Notes: generated by a model from the sequence alone, not told the origin. Shown: positions 22,428 through 31,337, numbered from the stretch's first letter. The stretch: 33,650 nt of DNA from Klebsiella pneumoniae (GCA_945861225.1 CAMATU010000024.1:1-33650), one strand, 5' to 3'. Program-made: numbers and translations.

Positions 22428-25400
22428 TCATGCTTCGATCGATCTTGCGTAATCATCCCAGCCCGTGACATCCATTGCGGCGAACAGGCGACGCGCCTCG
22501 GTGAGATCGCGCGCCATCGCATCGCTATCGCCACGCATCCTCGCGAGCCCCGCGCGTTCGAGCAGCAGCAACGGGAGGTAACCCTGCATGTCGGTGCGCT
22601 CGATCAATGCCAGGGTTTCTGCGATCGCCGCCGCGAGTTCGTCCTGGTGTTCGGGCCCACCGACCATGCGCAGCACACGCGCCTGCAACGTACCCTGCAA
22701 AATCCGCGCGAGATCGAGCGCGTTGCCGCGTGCCTGCGCGACGCCGCTGCGGGCCAAGGCGAGGCTTCGTTCCCGGTCGCCTAGGCCGGCGCAGCACAGG
22801 GCTTCAAACCCATGGATGAACATCGTCCACTCGCGACCCACACCACTACTGTCGATCCGCTCGCGTGTGCGTGCAAAAAATCGATTGCCCTCGGTCCACC
22901 GTAAGCCCACGCAGCTCGCAATCCCACCCACCAGCAGCGCGTAGACCGTCGTGTGGTCTGATCCGAAACGTTCCGCCTCGCGCAGGGCTTCACCCGAGTA
23001 ACGCGCGGCGCGATCGGGATCCCCCAGAATCCACGCCGTTAACGTGCAATCACTGGCAGAGGTCGACATGTCGGCGCGTTGACTCGGTTGTCGCAGCAAT
23101 CCGAGCAAGTATTCGGCGAATTCGGCGCCGATGCGCGGTTGACCGAGGTAACTATGCGTGAGTGCCCGTAACGAGAGGCTGATGACAAAAGGGCGCAAGC
23201 CGAGGACTTCAATGTTGGCCGCAGCCTGCCCCCCGGCGATCGCAATCGCCTCATCAAGGATATTGATGGCATCGTGTAGCCGCCCCTGCCACAGGGCAGC
23301 CCGTCCGAGGGACATTCGCGAGAAAAGTTGCAGCGGTCGATCCCGCGCGGCGTCGGCGAGGATCATCGCGCGCTGATTGTGCTCAACCGAGGCGGGCCAA
23401 TCGTTATACCCCGTCTTCAGCCAGCCGTAGGCCGCTTCAATAAAAGATTCCACGCGCTGATCACCGACCTGCTGGGCCAGCGCCACGGCTTCCTGATAAA
23501 CGCTTGCTGATTCACTCGGGGCCGCGCCGAGTTGATCGAGCGAGTTAATCAACTCGGGATAGATATCGAGCAACAGTCGGGTCCGCGCCGGGGAGTCTGA
23601 TAATTCCCTGAGTAAGTCGCGCCCTGCCGTCCAGTGCTGCTTGGATGCCAGCAGATCGGTCAACCGAACCCAGCGCGCCGCGCGAACGTGCCACTCGGCC
23701 GCGCGTAATAGTTCGCCGGCCTCGGTCCAGTGGTGCGCGAGCAACCCGGCGAACTCGTCGAGTCGCGCGGCCTCGGCGCTCGCGATCGCGGCAGCGACCC
23801 GCGCATGCCGTGCGCGTCGCGAACTGGTGAGCTGCGCGCCGAGCGCAACCTCGTGGGTCAGCGGATGCTTGAAGGCGTACTCGGCGATGGGGTAGATCGC
23901 GCGCTCGAAGATGAGTTCAGCCGCGAGCAATCCCGCGAGTGCCGCGTCGATATCGAGGGTGCCAACGTCGAGCGCGGACTCGAGCAGTGGTCGCTGGAAT
24001 TCTTTGCCGATCACGGCCGCAGTGTAGAGCAGCTGCTTCTGGTCGTCGCCGAGGCGATCGATCCGCGCCGCCAGGAGTACTTGCACGGTGGCTGGGACCG
24101 TCACCGCACTTAGTGGCGTCGTCAGTTGGTAAGCGCCACGGCTCCCGCTGAGGCCGTCGGTTTCCAGTAACGACAGGATGATCTCTTCGGCAAAAAACGG
24201 ATTGCCGCCCGAACGGGTGCCGACGAGTGCCGGCAAGCCCGCGACCGAGGCGTGATTGCCGACCCAATCACGCACCAGTTCCGCCAGCGCCTCGGCATTC
24301 AGCGGCGCCATCGGCAATTGCAGCACCCAGGATTTCCGCGTCCATTCCGCGTGGTACTCAGGACGGAAATTCACCAGCAAAAAGGTTCGCGTTGCGTGCA
24401 CTGCCTCGACGATCTGGGTGACAAAGAGATCGCTGGCGGGGTCGATCCAATGCAGATCGTCGATCAGGATCACGATGAGATCGGTTTCCGTGCGACGCTG
24501 GAGCAGGCGCCGCACGAACGCGAAGAGCAGCCGTTGACGCACGGCGGGCTCAAGCGGCAGCGGCGGTGCCTTGGGATCGGCGACGCCGAGGAAGTCGAGC
24601 ACTAACGCGCGGTCGTCGGCAAAACTATCGTCGAGCAAGGCCAACGCCCCCGCGATCTTTTGTCGCGCCTCCTGCGGCCCATCCTGCTCGACGATGCCAA
24701 ATAAATTGCGCAGCAACTCAAGCAGCGGCAGATACGGGATCGCGCGGCCATGCGCCGGACAATGCGCAGCAAACACCGCGTAACCACGCGCCCGGCAACG
24801 CGCGAGGAATTCGGCGCAGAGGCGGCTTTTGCCGACCCCGGCTTCGCCGACGACGGCGCCGACGCGGCCGGTCCCGGCGAGCGCGTGTTGGAGTGAAGAT
24901 TCCAGGGCATCGATCTCGTCCCGTCGGCCGACGAAGCGCGACAGACCGCGGGCGCGCGAGGTATCGAGACGGGTGCGGTGCGCGCCCTGCCCCTCGAGGA
25001 TGAACACGCCCACCGGATCGCGGGCGCCCTTGATCGCAACGGGTCCGAGCGCGCGCAGCGCGAAGAAGCCGCCGATCGACTTCTGCGTGTGCTGGGACAG
25101 CGCGATGCCATCGGCGGGCGCCAGCTGCTCCATGCGCTGCGCAAGCCCGACGGTGAGCCCCTGCGCGGTGTAATCCATACGCAGATCGTCACCGATCTTC
25201 CCCACCACCACTTCGCCGGAATTAAGCCCCAGGCGGAAGGCAAAGCTAAGCCCGGGATCGGTACGCAATTTATCCGCGTATTCGCGCAGTCGATCGCGCA
25301 GATGCAATGCCGCGTAGCACGCACGCTGCGCGTGATCCTCGTGCGCGATCGGCGCGCCGAACAGCGCCATGATGCCGTCGCCGGTATATTGATTAACCGT

Positions 25401-25811
25401 GCCTTCGAAGCGGTGCACACCGTCGGTCAGGATCTGAAAGAAGCGTTCGAGGATGCCGTGCCAGACTTCCGGATCAAGCTGCTCCGCCAGTTCCAGCGAA
25501 CCTTTGACATCAGCGAATAACACCGTGACCTGCTTGCGCTCGCCTTCGAGTGCGGACTTTGATCGCAGAATTTTGTCGGCGAGGTGCTTCGGAGTGTAAT
25601 CGGCGACGCGACGAACAGCGGCCTCGGCGTTGGGGGCAGCTATAAGTCCGGCATCTTTCTTTATTTGCGCAGTGCCGCACTCCAAACAGAACTTGGCGTT
25701 CGGCGGAAGCTCCGAATTACAGCTCAGGCAGCGCATTGCGAAGGGTGCGCCGCACTCGAGACAAAATCTCGCTCGGTCAGGGTTATCGTGCTGGCAGGCG
25801 GGGCACTTCAT
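22428..25811 (-). CDS. Cyclase-domain/AAA ATPase/TPR regulator with double zinc ribbon
   Basis: A 1127-aa multidomain protein. Two zinc ribbons come first (C3-x2-C6/C17-x2-C20 and C28-x2-C31/C42-x2-C45). A class III nucleotide cyclase homology domain follows (about 90-270), with metal-binding aspartates D101 (LFADVKGS) and D145 (YTGDG). Then comes an AAA/STAND-like ATPase with Walker A GEAGVGKS (322-329) and Walker B ILIDDLHWID, and a helical TPR-like region from about 700 to the end. In the cyclase domain the usual N-x3-R transition-state motif reads TVGLAQRME: the Asn is Gly and the Arg is kept. The Lys that selects adenine appears as Gln, so cyclase activity is uncertain. The start at 25811 is set by the first ribbon. 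A paralog lies at 27353-30778. Confidence 0.93.
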   Translation of the reverse strand: MKCPACQHDNPDRARFCLECGAPFAMRCLSCNSELPPNAKFCLECGTAQIKKDAGLIAAPNAEAAVRRVADYTPKHLADKILRSKSALEGERKQVTVLFADVKGSLELAEQLDPEVWHGILERFFQILTDGVHRFEGTVNQYTGDGIMALFGAPIAHEDHAQRACYAALHLRDRLREYADKLRTDPGLSFAFRLGLNSGEVVVGKIGDDLRMDYTAQGLTVGLAQRMEQLAPADGIALSQHTQKSIGGFFALRALGPVAIKGARDPVGVFILEGQGAHRTRLDTSRARGLSRFVGRRDEIDALESSLQHALAGTGRVGAVVGEAGVGKSRLCAEFLARCRARGYAVFAAHCPAHGRAIPYLPLLELLRNLFGIVEQDGPQEARQKIAGALALLDDSFADDRALVLDFLGVADPKAPPLPLEPAVRQRLLFAFVRRLLQRRTETDLIVILIDDLHWIDPASDLFVTQIVEAVHATRTFLLVNFRPEYHAEWTRKSWVLQLPMAPLNAEALAELVRDWVGNHASVAGLPALVGTRSGGNPFFAEEIILSLLETDGLSGSRGAYQLTTPLSAVTVPATVQVLLAARIDRLGDDQKQLLYTAAVIGKEFQRPLLESALDVGTLDIDAALAGLLAAELIFERAIYPIAEYAFKHPLTHEVALGAQLTSSRRARHARVAAAIASAEAARLDEFAGLLAHHWTEAGELLRAAEWHVRAARWVRLTDLLASKQHWTAGRDLLRELSDSPARTRLLLDIYPELINSLDQLGAAPSESASVYQEAVALAQQVGDQRVESFIEAAYGWLKTGYNDWPASVEHNQRAMILADAARDRPLQLFSRMSLGRAALWQGRLHDAINILDEAIAIAGGQAAANIEVLGLRPFVISLSLRALTHSYLGQPRIGAEFAEYLLGLLRQPSQRADMSTSASDCTLTAWILGDPDRAARYSGEALREAERFGSDHTTVYALLVGGIASCVGLRWTEGNRFFARTRERIDSSGVGREWTMFIHGFEALCCAGLGDRERSLALARSGVAQARGNALDLARILQGTLQARVLRMVGGPEHQDELAAAIAETLALIERTDMQGYLPLLLLERAGLARMRGDSDAMARDLTEARRLFAAMDVTGWDDYARSIEA

Positions 25812-25862
25812 CGGCCCATTGTAGAGGAACCTGCAGGTCGCTCGGCCTGTTTATTCCGGGCC

Positions 25863-25904
25863 GTGGTCGCGAGCACGCCGACCACACGTTCTCGCGGTCG
25901 CGAG
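25863..25904. promoter_or_regulatory. Paired palindromes upstream of the MntA-like gene
   Basis: Two inverted repeats lie in the 118-bp divergent gap: GTGGTCG-N9-CGACCAC (25863-25885) and CTCGCG-GT-CGCGAG (25891-25904). The second ends 25 bp before the MntA-like ATG. Toxin-antitoxin loci are often autoregulated through such sites, so these are operator candidates. They could equally serve the divergent cyclase gene. Confidence 0.4.
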
Positions 25905-25929
25905 GCCCGCGCTATGCGACATTTTCAAC

Positions 25930-26319
25930 ATGTCTCCACTGACGACAATTCTCGCCGACGATCCGCGTATCGCGTACGCGCTGATGTTTGGTTCACGCGC
26001 GCGTGGACAGGCCTCGCACGCCAGCGATTTGGACATCGCAGTGGGCTTGGAACCCGGGCTCCGTTTGTCGGCACAGGACTTGGGCACGCTCGTCGCAGAT
26101 TTGGAACGCGACAGCGGTCAGGTGGTGGATCTCGTGCTGTTAGATGAGGCGCCGCCCGTGCTGGCCTATCGGATTTTCGCGGACGGACAACTTCCTGCGA
26201 AGCGCAATCACAACGCCTTCGTCGCGCGTAAAGTCCGCGCAATTCTGGAATACCTCGATTTCGCGCCGTTCGAAGCGCGCTGCGCCCAGGGCGTCTTGAG
26301 GGCAGCCGCGAATGATTGA
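25930..26319 (+). CDS. mntA: MntA-like minimal nucleotidyltransferase antitoxin
   Basis: A 129-aa minimal nucleotidyltransferase. The catalytic signature is G21-S22-x10-D33-x-D35 (FGSRARG...SDLDIAVG), with a further acidic strand VVDLVLLDEAPP. In MntA/HepT systems this protein is the antitoxin that AMPylates the HEPN toxin. The stop overlaps the start of a HepT-like frame (ATG at 26312), the standard arrangement. That downstream partner is broken here, so the antitoxin gene appears to survive alone. Two palindromes upstream may be operators. Confidence 0.88.
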   Translation: MSPLTTILADDPRIAYALMFGSRARGQASHASDLDIAVGLEPGLRLSAQDLGTLVADLERDSGQVVDLVLLDEAPPVLAYRIFADGQLPAKRNHNAFVARKVRAILEYLDFAPFEARCAQGVLRAAAND

Positions 26320-26587
26320 TTCAGCGCTGCTCGCCGCCAAAATCTCGATGATTCACGATGCTGTGGCGCAGATCTCGGCGGTCTTACCGGGGACAGTTTA
26401 CGGATTCCCAAGATCGGTAAACTGACCGGAATTTGCCGGCACTGCGATCGCCGATCGGTCGCTGAAGCTGGGAATCTTGGCCACTTCGCGCGGCGCGGGC
26501 CGCGTCTCGACCACCTGTCGCGGGCATCACCACCTCGCTGCCCAATCTGATGGGTTTTCGTAAAGCCGCTGGGGAGACAACGCAATA
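26312..26587 (+). pseudogene. hepT: hepT-like HEPN toxin gene, disrupted
   Basis: The frame opens at 26312, overlapping the mntA stop, and reads MIDSALLAAKISMIHDAVAQ, a typical HepT start. After 24 residues it runs into a GGGGACAGTTTAC palindrome (26385-26432) and stops at 26417-26419. Beyond the element, other frames still show HepT-like pieces: AIADRSLKLGI near 26435 and AGITTSLPNLMGFRKAAG at 26520-26573, recalling the conserved MxGFRN region, but the key Asn-x-x-x-His is gone (RKAAG). Insertion of the repeat plus later frameshifts has destroyed the gene. Remnant frames were found by eye, so the exact 3' limit is approximate. Confidence 0.7.
26385..26432. repeat. REP-like palindrome (GGGGACAGTTTAC family), copy 2, inside hepT
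   Basis: The left arm, 26385-26401 (ACCGGGGACAGTTTAC), faces the right arm, 26417-26432 (GTAAACTGACCGGAAT). The right arm has lost two bases relative to copy 1 at 22350-22413, and the spacer is 15 nt. The left arm and the next few bases are identical to copy 1 over about 20 bases. It lies within the broken HepT frame. Confidence 0.7.
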
Positions 26588-26595
26588 ACCTTGGC

Positions 26596-26630
26596 TATAC
26601 TAAATTTTGCACGCCCCTCGATGGGGGTGT
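26596..26630 (+). promoter_or_regulatory. Probable -10 element and leader hairpin of the small unknown gene
   Basis: TATACT at 26596-26601 is a good -10 hexamer. The -35 region is poor (GAGACA near 26574). Just downstream, ACGCCCC (26611-26617) can pair with GGGGGTGT (26623-26630) to form a hairpin in the 5' leader. The ribosome site AAGGAGG follows at 26651-26657. Confidence 0.4.
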
Positions 26631-26665
26631 ATCAATTAAGAATAACCATGAAGGAGGACAGCAAC

Positions 26666-27046
26666 ATGCCCGTAGGCAAAGAGCTTGGAAAATTCAAGGG
26701 GACGTTCACGTCGGTTCGAACTTGCGAAATAAATGGTGAACAGGGGGTCGTGGAAGGCACGTATACCGCGAAGGTATCCGGGCAATTAAGCGGCACGGCG
26801 GTCGGTACGCTGAAGTTCTCGGGTAGCAATGCCCGCGGTATCGCCAACGATCTGGGCACCGCTTATCTCGCCTCTGGCGATGTCATCAACTATAAAACTC
26901 AGGGCGTGTACTGGTCTGGCAGTAACGGCAAATGGGAAACTCGAGGCACGGTCATGATGGGTGACCAAATGCTGGTAGTGGAGGGCCAAATTTCTATGTC
27001 AGACGGCGTGTTCTCATCCAGCGGCAAAATATTCGAGCTGAAATGA
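26666..27046 (+). CDS. Small protein of unknown function, probably beta-rich (126 aa)
   Basis: A 126-aa protein with no family I can name. It has no signal peptide or membrane segment. The sequence alternates short Gly/Ser/Thr-rich strands (GVVEGTYTAKVSGQLSGTAV, GTLKFSGSNARG, ETRGTVMMGDQML, SDGVFSSSGKIFELK), suggesting a beta-barrel or beta-sandwich. An ideal AAGGAGG ribosome site lies eight bases before the ATG at 26666; an alternative ATG at 26648 would contain that site and is rejected. A strong terminator follows at 27132. The base composition is less GC-rich than its neighbours. It has its own promoter-like element, so it looks like a well-expressed single-gene unit between two giant regulators. 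Confidence 0.75.
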   Translation: MPVGKELGKFKGTFTSVRTCEINGEQGVVEGTYTAKVSGQLSGTAVGTLKFSGSNARGIANDLGTAYLASGDVINYKTQGVYWSGSNGKWETRGTVMMGDQMLVVEGQISMSDGVFSSSGKIFELK

Positions 27047-27131
27047 GCGCCCCGTTTTAGATCCTGACTCGAGACCTTGAAGGCGCTGCGCCCGGAACTC
27101 TCTCGGCGCGAGTGAATTTTAGCTTCCTGGA

Positions 27132-27160
27132 AGAAACCCGCTGCGTGCGGGTTTCTTTTA
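27132..27160 (+). terminator. Rho-independent terminator
   Basis: A perfect 10-bp stem, AGAAACCCGC (27132-27141) with GCGGGTTTCT (27147-27156), closes a 5-nt loop and continues into TTTTA. It lies 86 bp after the small unknown gene and should end its transcript. The stem is symmetrical enough to work for the convergent cyclase gene as well. Confidence 0.85.
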
Positions 27161-27170
27161 GTGCGTAGCG

Positions 27171-27232
27171 AGCCGCCGCTGCTGGGGAGCAGCGTGATCG
27201 GTTGGCGCACCGCTGCTCAGCAAGCGGCGGCT
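27171..27232. repeat. Large inverted repeat in the convergent gap
   Basis: Perfect 10-bp arms AGCCGCCGCT (27171-27180) and AGCGGCGGCT (27223-27232) enclose two smaller hairpins built from GCTG/CAGC. The structure could form a branched RNA near the 3' end of the second cyclase/ATPase gene. The rest of the 306-bp gap (27047-27352) holds only the terminator at 27132. Confidence 0.5.
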
Positions 27233-27352
27233 TGTCGACGTTTGAACGTCAGCAGATCAGAGACCCCAGCGACAGCAGTCGGCCGAACTGAGGCACCTAC
27301 CGCACTGCAGCGATCGAAGGCCAAACGGCTGGGAAGAGCTTGCGGGCCACCG

Positions 27353-30300
27353 TCAACCGAGACGCGTTTGCCGCTGCGCAGCCAGCCGCTGGGCTTGTTT
27401 CGGTGCACCGAGCGCTTCGTAGCTCCGCGCGGCCTGTCGGAGTAGCTGCTCGCTAGTGGACTCGTCGCCAAGCACCGCGGCCAGCTCTGCGCGCCATTCG
27501 AGCAGTGCGGGCGCCAGCGTGCGCGCTCCGGTGCGCTCAATGAGCTCTGAGGCGATGCTCAGCGCCGCTTCGGCGGCTGTCTGGGCGACAACTCCCTCTC
27601 GACGCAGGAGCGCGCGGGCAAAGACGCCGTGCGCGACGGCCTCATACACGGTGCGCAGCGACCGCCGGCAGATCGCGATCGCGTCTACCGCTGCTGCTTC
27701 TGCCGCCACGAGTTCGCCCGCCTCCAGCAGCGCCTCGGCCAGCAGGCTCGCCGCCTTGCCGGCATACGCCTTGTCCACCCGTCGCAGGAGCTCGAACGCG
27801 GTCCGCGCGGACTCCACAGCATCCGTTGCCCGCCCCGCCGCGAGGTGCGCGTACCCGAAAGCGAGGTGGGTATGTGCGGCCAGACCCAGGTGCTCGCCCA
27901 GCGCGCTGTTGATCGCCTCGAGCCGCCGCGCACTCGCGAGCGCGCGCTCTGCGTCGTGCGCCAGGTAATGGGCTTCGGTGATATAGAAAAAAACATAGCC
28001 CGCCATATCCGGCGTACCGTCTTCCTCGGTGAGCGGGAGAACCCGGCTGAGTTCGGCGATCGACTCGTGCAATCGGCCCGTGAACGTCAGTGCGCAGCCG
28101 TGCCAGAACCGGAGCACGGTGTAGGGATTCATGCCCCATATCCATTCGTCTGCGGGCCGGTCGCGGGGCACGCGTGCGATCTCAAATTCCGCCAGCACGA
28201 TCATCTCCGCGAATCGACCGCTCAACCAGAACGCATCGACCAGGTAGGTGGAGGCATTGGTCTGCACCTCGAGGTCATCGAGCTCGAGTGCCGCGCGCCG
28301 GTTCGCTTCCGCGAGTTCGAGATAGGCGGCGACGTCGCCGTCGCCACCGAGAACGCGGCTGTAGATCATCGACAGATGAAGTGCTTCGCGTCGATTCCCG
28401 ATGGCGCCGGCGAGGGCCTGTCCTTCTTCCAGAAGCCCACGCGCCTCGTCGAGCTCCACCGCGACGCGAAAGGTCATGTTCTGCAGCAACAATCGACACG
28501 CGGCAATGCCGAGCACGGCGCCTTCCCGGTCGTCGGGTGCCTCGCGCCGCAAGGCGCGCACACGCTGCCAGTGGCGCGTCGCAGCACCCAGGTCGGTGCG
28601 CCCCACCCACTCGGCAGCGCGGCGGTGCCAGCGCGCGGCAGTGAGCGCTTGCCCGGCTTCCTCCCAGTGATGGGCGAGTAATGCAGCGCGTTCGTCGAGA
28701 TGCCCGGCATCCTGCTGTTCGATAGCGGTCGCGACCGCCGTATGCAGTTCCCGCCGACGTTCCTTGAGTTGGGTGCCGAGCGCAACCTCCTGCGTCAACG
28801 GATGTTTGAACGAATACTCGGCCACCGGATACATCGCCTGCTCGTGAATGAACTCGGCGCGCCGCAGGGCGCCCAGCGCAGCAGGCAGCTCGTCGCCGGA
28901 CAACCCAGTCACTGCCGCGAGCAACGGCTCGCTGAAATCCTTGCCAATGACAGCGGCCACCTGCAGCACCCGTTTGTCGCGCTCAACCAGACGATCAATG
29001 CGTGCGGCGAGCAGCGCCTGTACGGTGGCGGGCACCATGAGCTTCTCTACCGGCGCGACCATTCGATACGCCCCCCGCGTGCCGTCGAGTTGCCCGGATT
29101 CAATCAACGATTGCACGACTTCTTCGATGAAGAACGGATTACCACTCGTGCGGGCGTGAAGTGGTGCGGCGAGCGGCCCGATGCTCGGGTCAGTGCCCAA
29201 CAGATCCGCCAGCAACTCAGCCGTTGCCTCGCGACCCAGCGGGGTCAACGGCACCTGCCGGTACCACGACTTCTGCATCCATTCGGCGTGATACTCGGGC
29301 CTGAAGTTCACCAGCAACAGACGGCGGCTGCTGGCCTGCGCCTCGACCATCGTCTCCAGAAACTCGGCGCTCGCGGGATCGATCCAGTGCAAATCTTCGA
29401 GCAACGTGACCGTCGGGCGTTCATCCGCCGCGCTTTGAATCACCTGCCGCAGCAAGGCCATCAGCTGCCGCTGGCGCGCCGCCGGGTTAAGCTCTGGCGC
29501 CGGGCGTTGCGGATCGGCAACACCGAGGAAGTCATACATCAACGGCAATGCGTCAGCGAACTTCTGGTCGAGCACCACCATGCGCCCCGCGATCTTTTCG
29601 CGGGCGCTGCGAGCGTCATCCTGTGTCGTGATCTCGAAGTAGGCACGGAACAATTCCAGGATCGGCAGCAACGGAATATTGCGCCCATGCGCCACGGCGT
29701 GCGCTTCCAACACCTGCAGACCTTGCCCGCGGCAGCGTTCGAGAAACTCGAAGCACAAGCGACTTTTACCCGTACCGGCTTCGGCGACCACCCCGACCAC
29801 CTGGCCATTACCCGCAGCTGCCTGCGTCAACGCATCTTCAAGTGTTCTAAGATCTGTAGCGCGCCCGACAAAGCGCGACAATCCGCGCCTGCGCGAGATG
29901 TCGAATCGCGAACGAGAAGTCCCGATGCCGTTCAGCCGATACACACGCACTGCAGCCGTCGCGCCCTTGATCTGAAACTCACCCATATCGTCGAGTGTGA
30001 AATAGCCGGCGACCAGCGCAGCAGCGGCGGCGCTCACGTAACAGGTGTCCGGCGAAGCCAGTGCCTCCATGCGTTGCGCGAGTCCGACCGTATGGCCCTG
30101 CGCGGTGTAGTCCATCCGCAGATCGTCACCAATCGAACCGACGATCACCTCACCGGAGTTGATCCCCATGCGGGTCGAGAAGCCGAGCCCGTGCCGGCGT
30201 TTGACTTCGGTCGCGTAGCGGGCGATCTCATCGCGCAGATAGAGCGCTGCATAACACGCGCGTTGCGCGTGATCTTCATGCGCGATCGGTGCACCGAACA

Positions 30301-30778
30301 GCGCCATGACGCCGTCGCCCGTGTATTGATTGACCGTGCCTTCGAAGCGATGCACACCTTCACTCAGGATCTGAAAGAAACGATCGAGGATCTGATGCCA
30401 TTGCTCGGGGTCGAGCTGTTCGGCGAGTTCCATCGAGCCTTTCACGTCGGCGAACAGCACCGTGACCTGCTTGCGCTCACCTTCGAGTGCCGACTTCGAT
30501 TGCAGGATCTTGTCGGCGAGATGTTTGGGGGTGTAGTCGCGCGGCTCGCGAATCGATGGCTTTGCGGACGTTACCTGCGTTGGGATTTCCCCCGCATTGA
30601 TCCATGCAAGCGCAGATCCGTCGCGACGTGCAACCTGTTGGATGTCGATAAGTTCGTCGATTATTTCTTCGAGTTCCTCGCCGCTCGCATCGATTTCTCT
30701 CGATAACGCGCGCGCCGACAGCCGCTTCTGCTGCTCCAGCACTTCGCGGGCACGCTGTAGTTTCGCGACGAAGCTCAT
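27353..30778 (-). CDS. Second cyclase-domain/AAA ATPase/TPR regulator (paralog)
   Basis: An 1141-aa paralog of the protein at 22428-25811. In place of the zinc ribbons it starts with a helical module of about 65 residues (MSFVAKLQRAREVLEQQKRL, then SARALSREID), possibly a winged-helix or coiled-coil domain. From DYTPKHLADKIL (about 81) the two proteins run in parallel: a cyclase domain with D111 and D155, the linker RGLSRFVGR, the ATPase and TPR-like repeats. The cyclase again lacks the transition-state Asn (TVGLAQRME). The Walker A motif is AEAGTGKS (332-339), with Ala at the first Gly, so nucleotide binding may be altered. Walker B is TLLEDLHWID. The start at 30778 is the first ATG of the frame. 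Function unknown, probably signal-responsive regulation. Confidence 0.92.
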   Translation of the reverse strand: MSFVAKLQRAREVLEQQKRLSARALSREIDASGEELEEIIDELIDIQQVARRDGSALAWINAGEIPTQVTSAKPSIREPRDYTPKHLADKILQSKSALEGERKQVTVLFADVKGSMELAEQLDPEQWHQILDRFFQILSEGVHRFEGTVNQYTGDGVMALFGAPIAHEDHAQRACYAALYLRDEIARYATEVKRRHGLGFSTRMGINSGEVIVGSIGDDLRMDYTAQGHTVGLAQRMEALASPDTCYVSAAAAALVAGYFTLDDMGEFQIKGATAAVRVYRLNGIGTSRSRFDISRRRGLSRFVGRATDLRTLEDALTQAAAGNGQVVGVVAEAGTGKSRLCFEFLERCRGQGLQVLEAHAVAHGRNIPLLPILELFRAYFEITTQDDARSAREKIAGRMVVLDQKFADALPLMYDFLGVADPQRPAPELNPAARQRQLMALLRQVIQSAADERPTVTLLEDLHWIDPASAEFLETMVEAQASSRRLLLVNFRPEYHAEWMQKSWYRQVPLTPLGREATAELLADLLGTDPSIGPLAAPLHARTSGNPFFIEEVVQSLIESGQLDGTRGAYRMVAPVEKLMVPATVQALLAARIDRLVERDKRVLQVAAVIGKDFSEPLLAAVTGLSGDELPAALGALRRAEFIHEQAMYPVAEYSFKHPLTQEVALGTQLKERRRELHTAVATAIEQQDAGHLDERAALLAHHWEEAGQALTAARWHRRAAEWVGRTDLGAATRHWQRVRALRREAPDDREGAVLGIAACRLLLQNMTFRVAVELDEARGLLEEGQALAGAIGNRREALHLSMIYSRVLGGDGDVAAYLELAEANRRAALELDDLEVQTNASTYLVDAFWLSGRFAEMIVLAEFEIARVPRDRPADEWIWGMNPYTVLRFWHGCALTFTGRLHESIAELSRVLPLTEEDGTPDMAGYVFFYITEAHYLAHDAERALASARRLEAINSALGEHLGLAAHTHLAFGYAHLAAGRATDAVESARTAFELLRRVDKAYAGKAASLLAEALLEAGELVAAEAAAVDAIAICRRSLRTVYEAVAHGVFARALLRREGVVAQTAAEAALSIASELIERTGARTLAPALLEWRAELAAVLGDESTSEQLLRQAARSYEALGAPKQAQRLAAQRQTRLG

Positions 30779-30992
30779 TGGCGTAGAAAAAACGGTTCCA
30801 GGCTTACTTATTGAACAAAATCGGCACTAGGACTGGTGTTGTGTAAGTCGGAGACACTCACCGAATTGACGAAGTCGCTGCTTCGCTCCTGGCCCGGCGC
30901 CGCTCAGACACGGAGTACCCGATCGAGGGATGTTTCTTTGCGGGGCGAAAGACAGGCCATGAAAACTGCCCCCTGTTCTTGCCAGCTTTACG

Positions 30993-31337
30993 CTAGCCAC
31001 CGAGATCTACGATCTCGACGAGTGGTTCACCAGCCTCAAGAATTGAGGCTACCGTCGACCATTGCTTGCTGAGAATTTCTTTTAATCGAACGTTGGAGGT
31101 GTTCCCAGAGCGAATCCATAGGATTTGGGGTGGCGGACCATTTCGCCGAACCAAGTAGGCAAAATCTTCATCCTTGGTCATTACAATTGCATGACCGCTT
31201 CGTGCGGCAAGGAAAATCTCTTCGTCCTCAGCGTCACGTAATCCAAGCTCTTTAAGTGAGTGAGCGTCGAGACCTAATGTTTGCCGAAGCCACCATGCGA
31301 TGGCCGGTGACAGTTGGGCGTCGACCCAAAGCTTCAT
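30993..31337 (-). CDS. DUF5615 PIN-like toxin
   Basis: A 114-aa PIN-like (Mut7-C/DUF5615) protein, probably an RNase toxin. Acidic residues expected at the metal site are visible: D6 in LWVDAQLSP, D35/D38/E39 in LRDAEDEE, and D56/D58 in TKDEDF. The TKDxDF motif is the family hallmark. The start overlaps the DUF433 stop by 4 bp (ATGA type), the standard antitoxin-toxin arrangement. All expected residues are present, so the toxin is likely functional. Confidence 0.88.
   Translation of the reverse strand: MKLWVDAQLSPAIAWWLRQTLGLDAHSLKELGLRDAEDEEIFLAARSGHAIVMTKDEDFAYLVRRNGPPPQILWIRSGNTSNVRLKEILSKQWSTVASILEAGEPLVEIVDLGG

Noticed and set aside
28700..30706. A 668-codon open frame on the plus strand opposite the second cyclase/ATPase gene
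   Set aside because: It is antisense to a gene with clear domains, has low-complexity Arg/His-rich translation and no family motif. Long antisense frames are expected in high-GC DNA.
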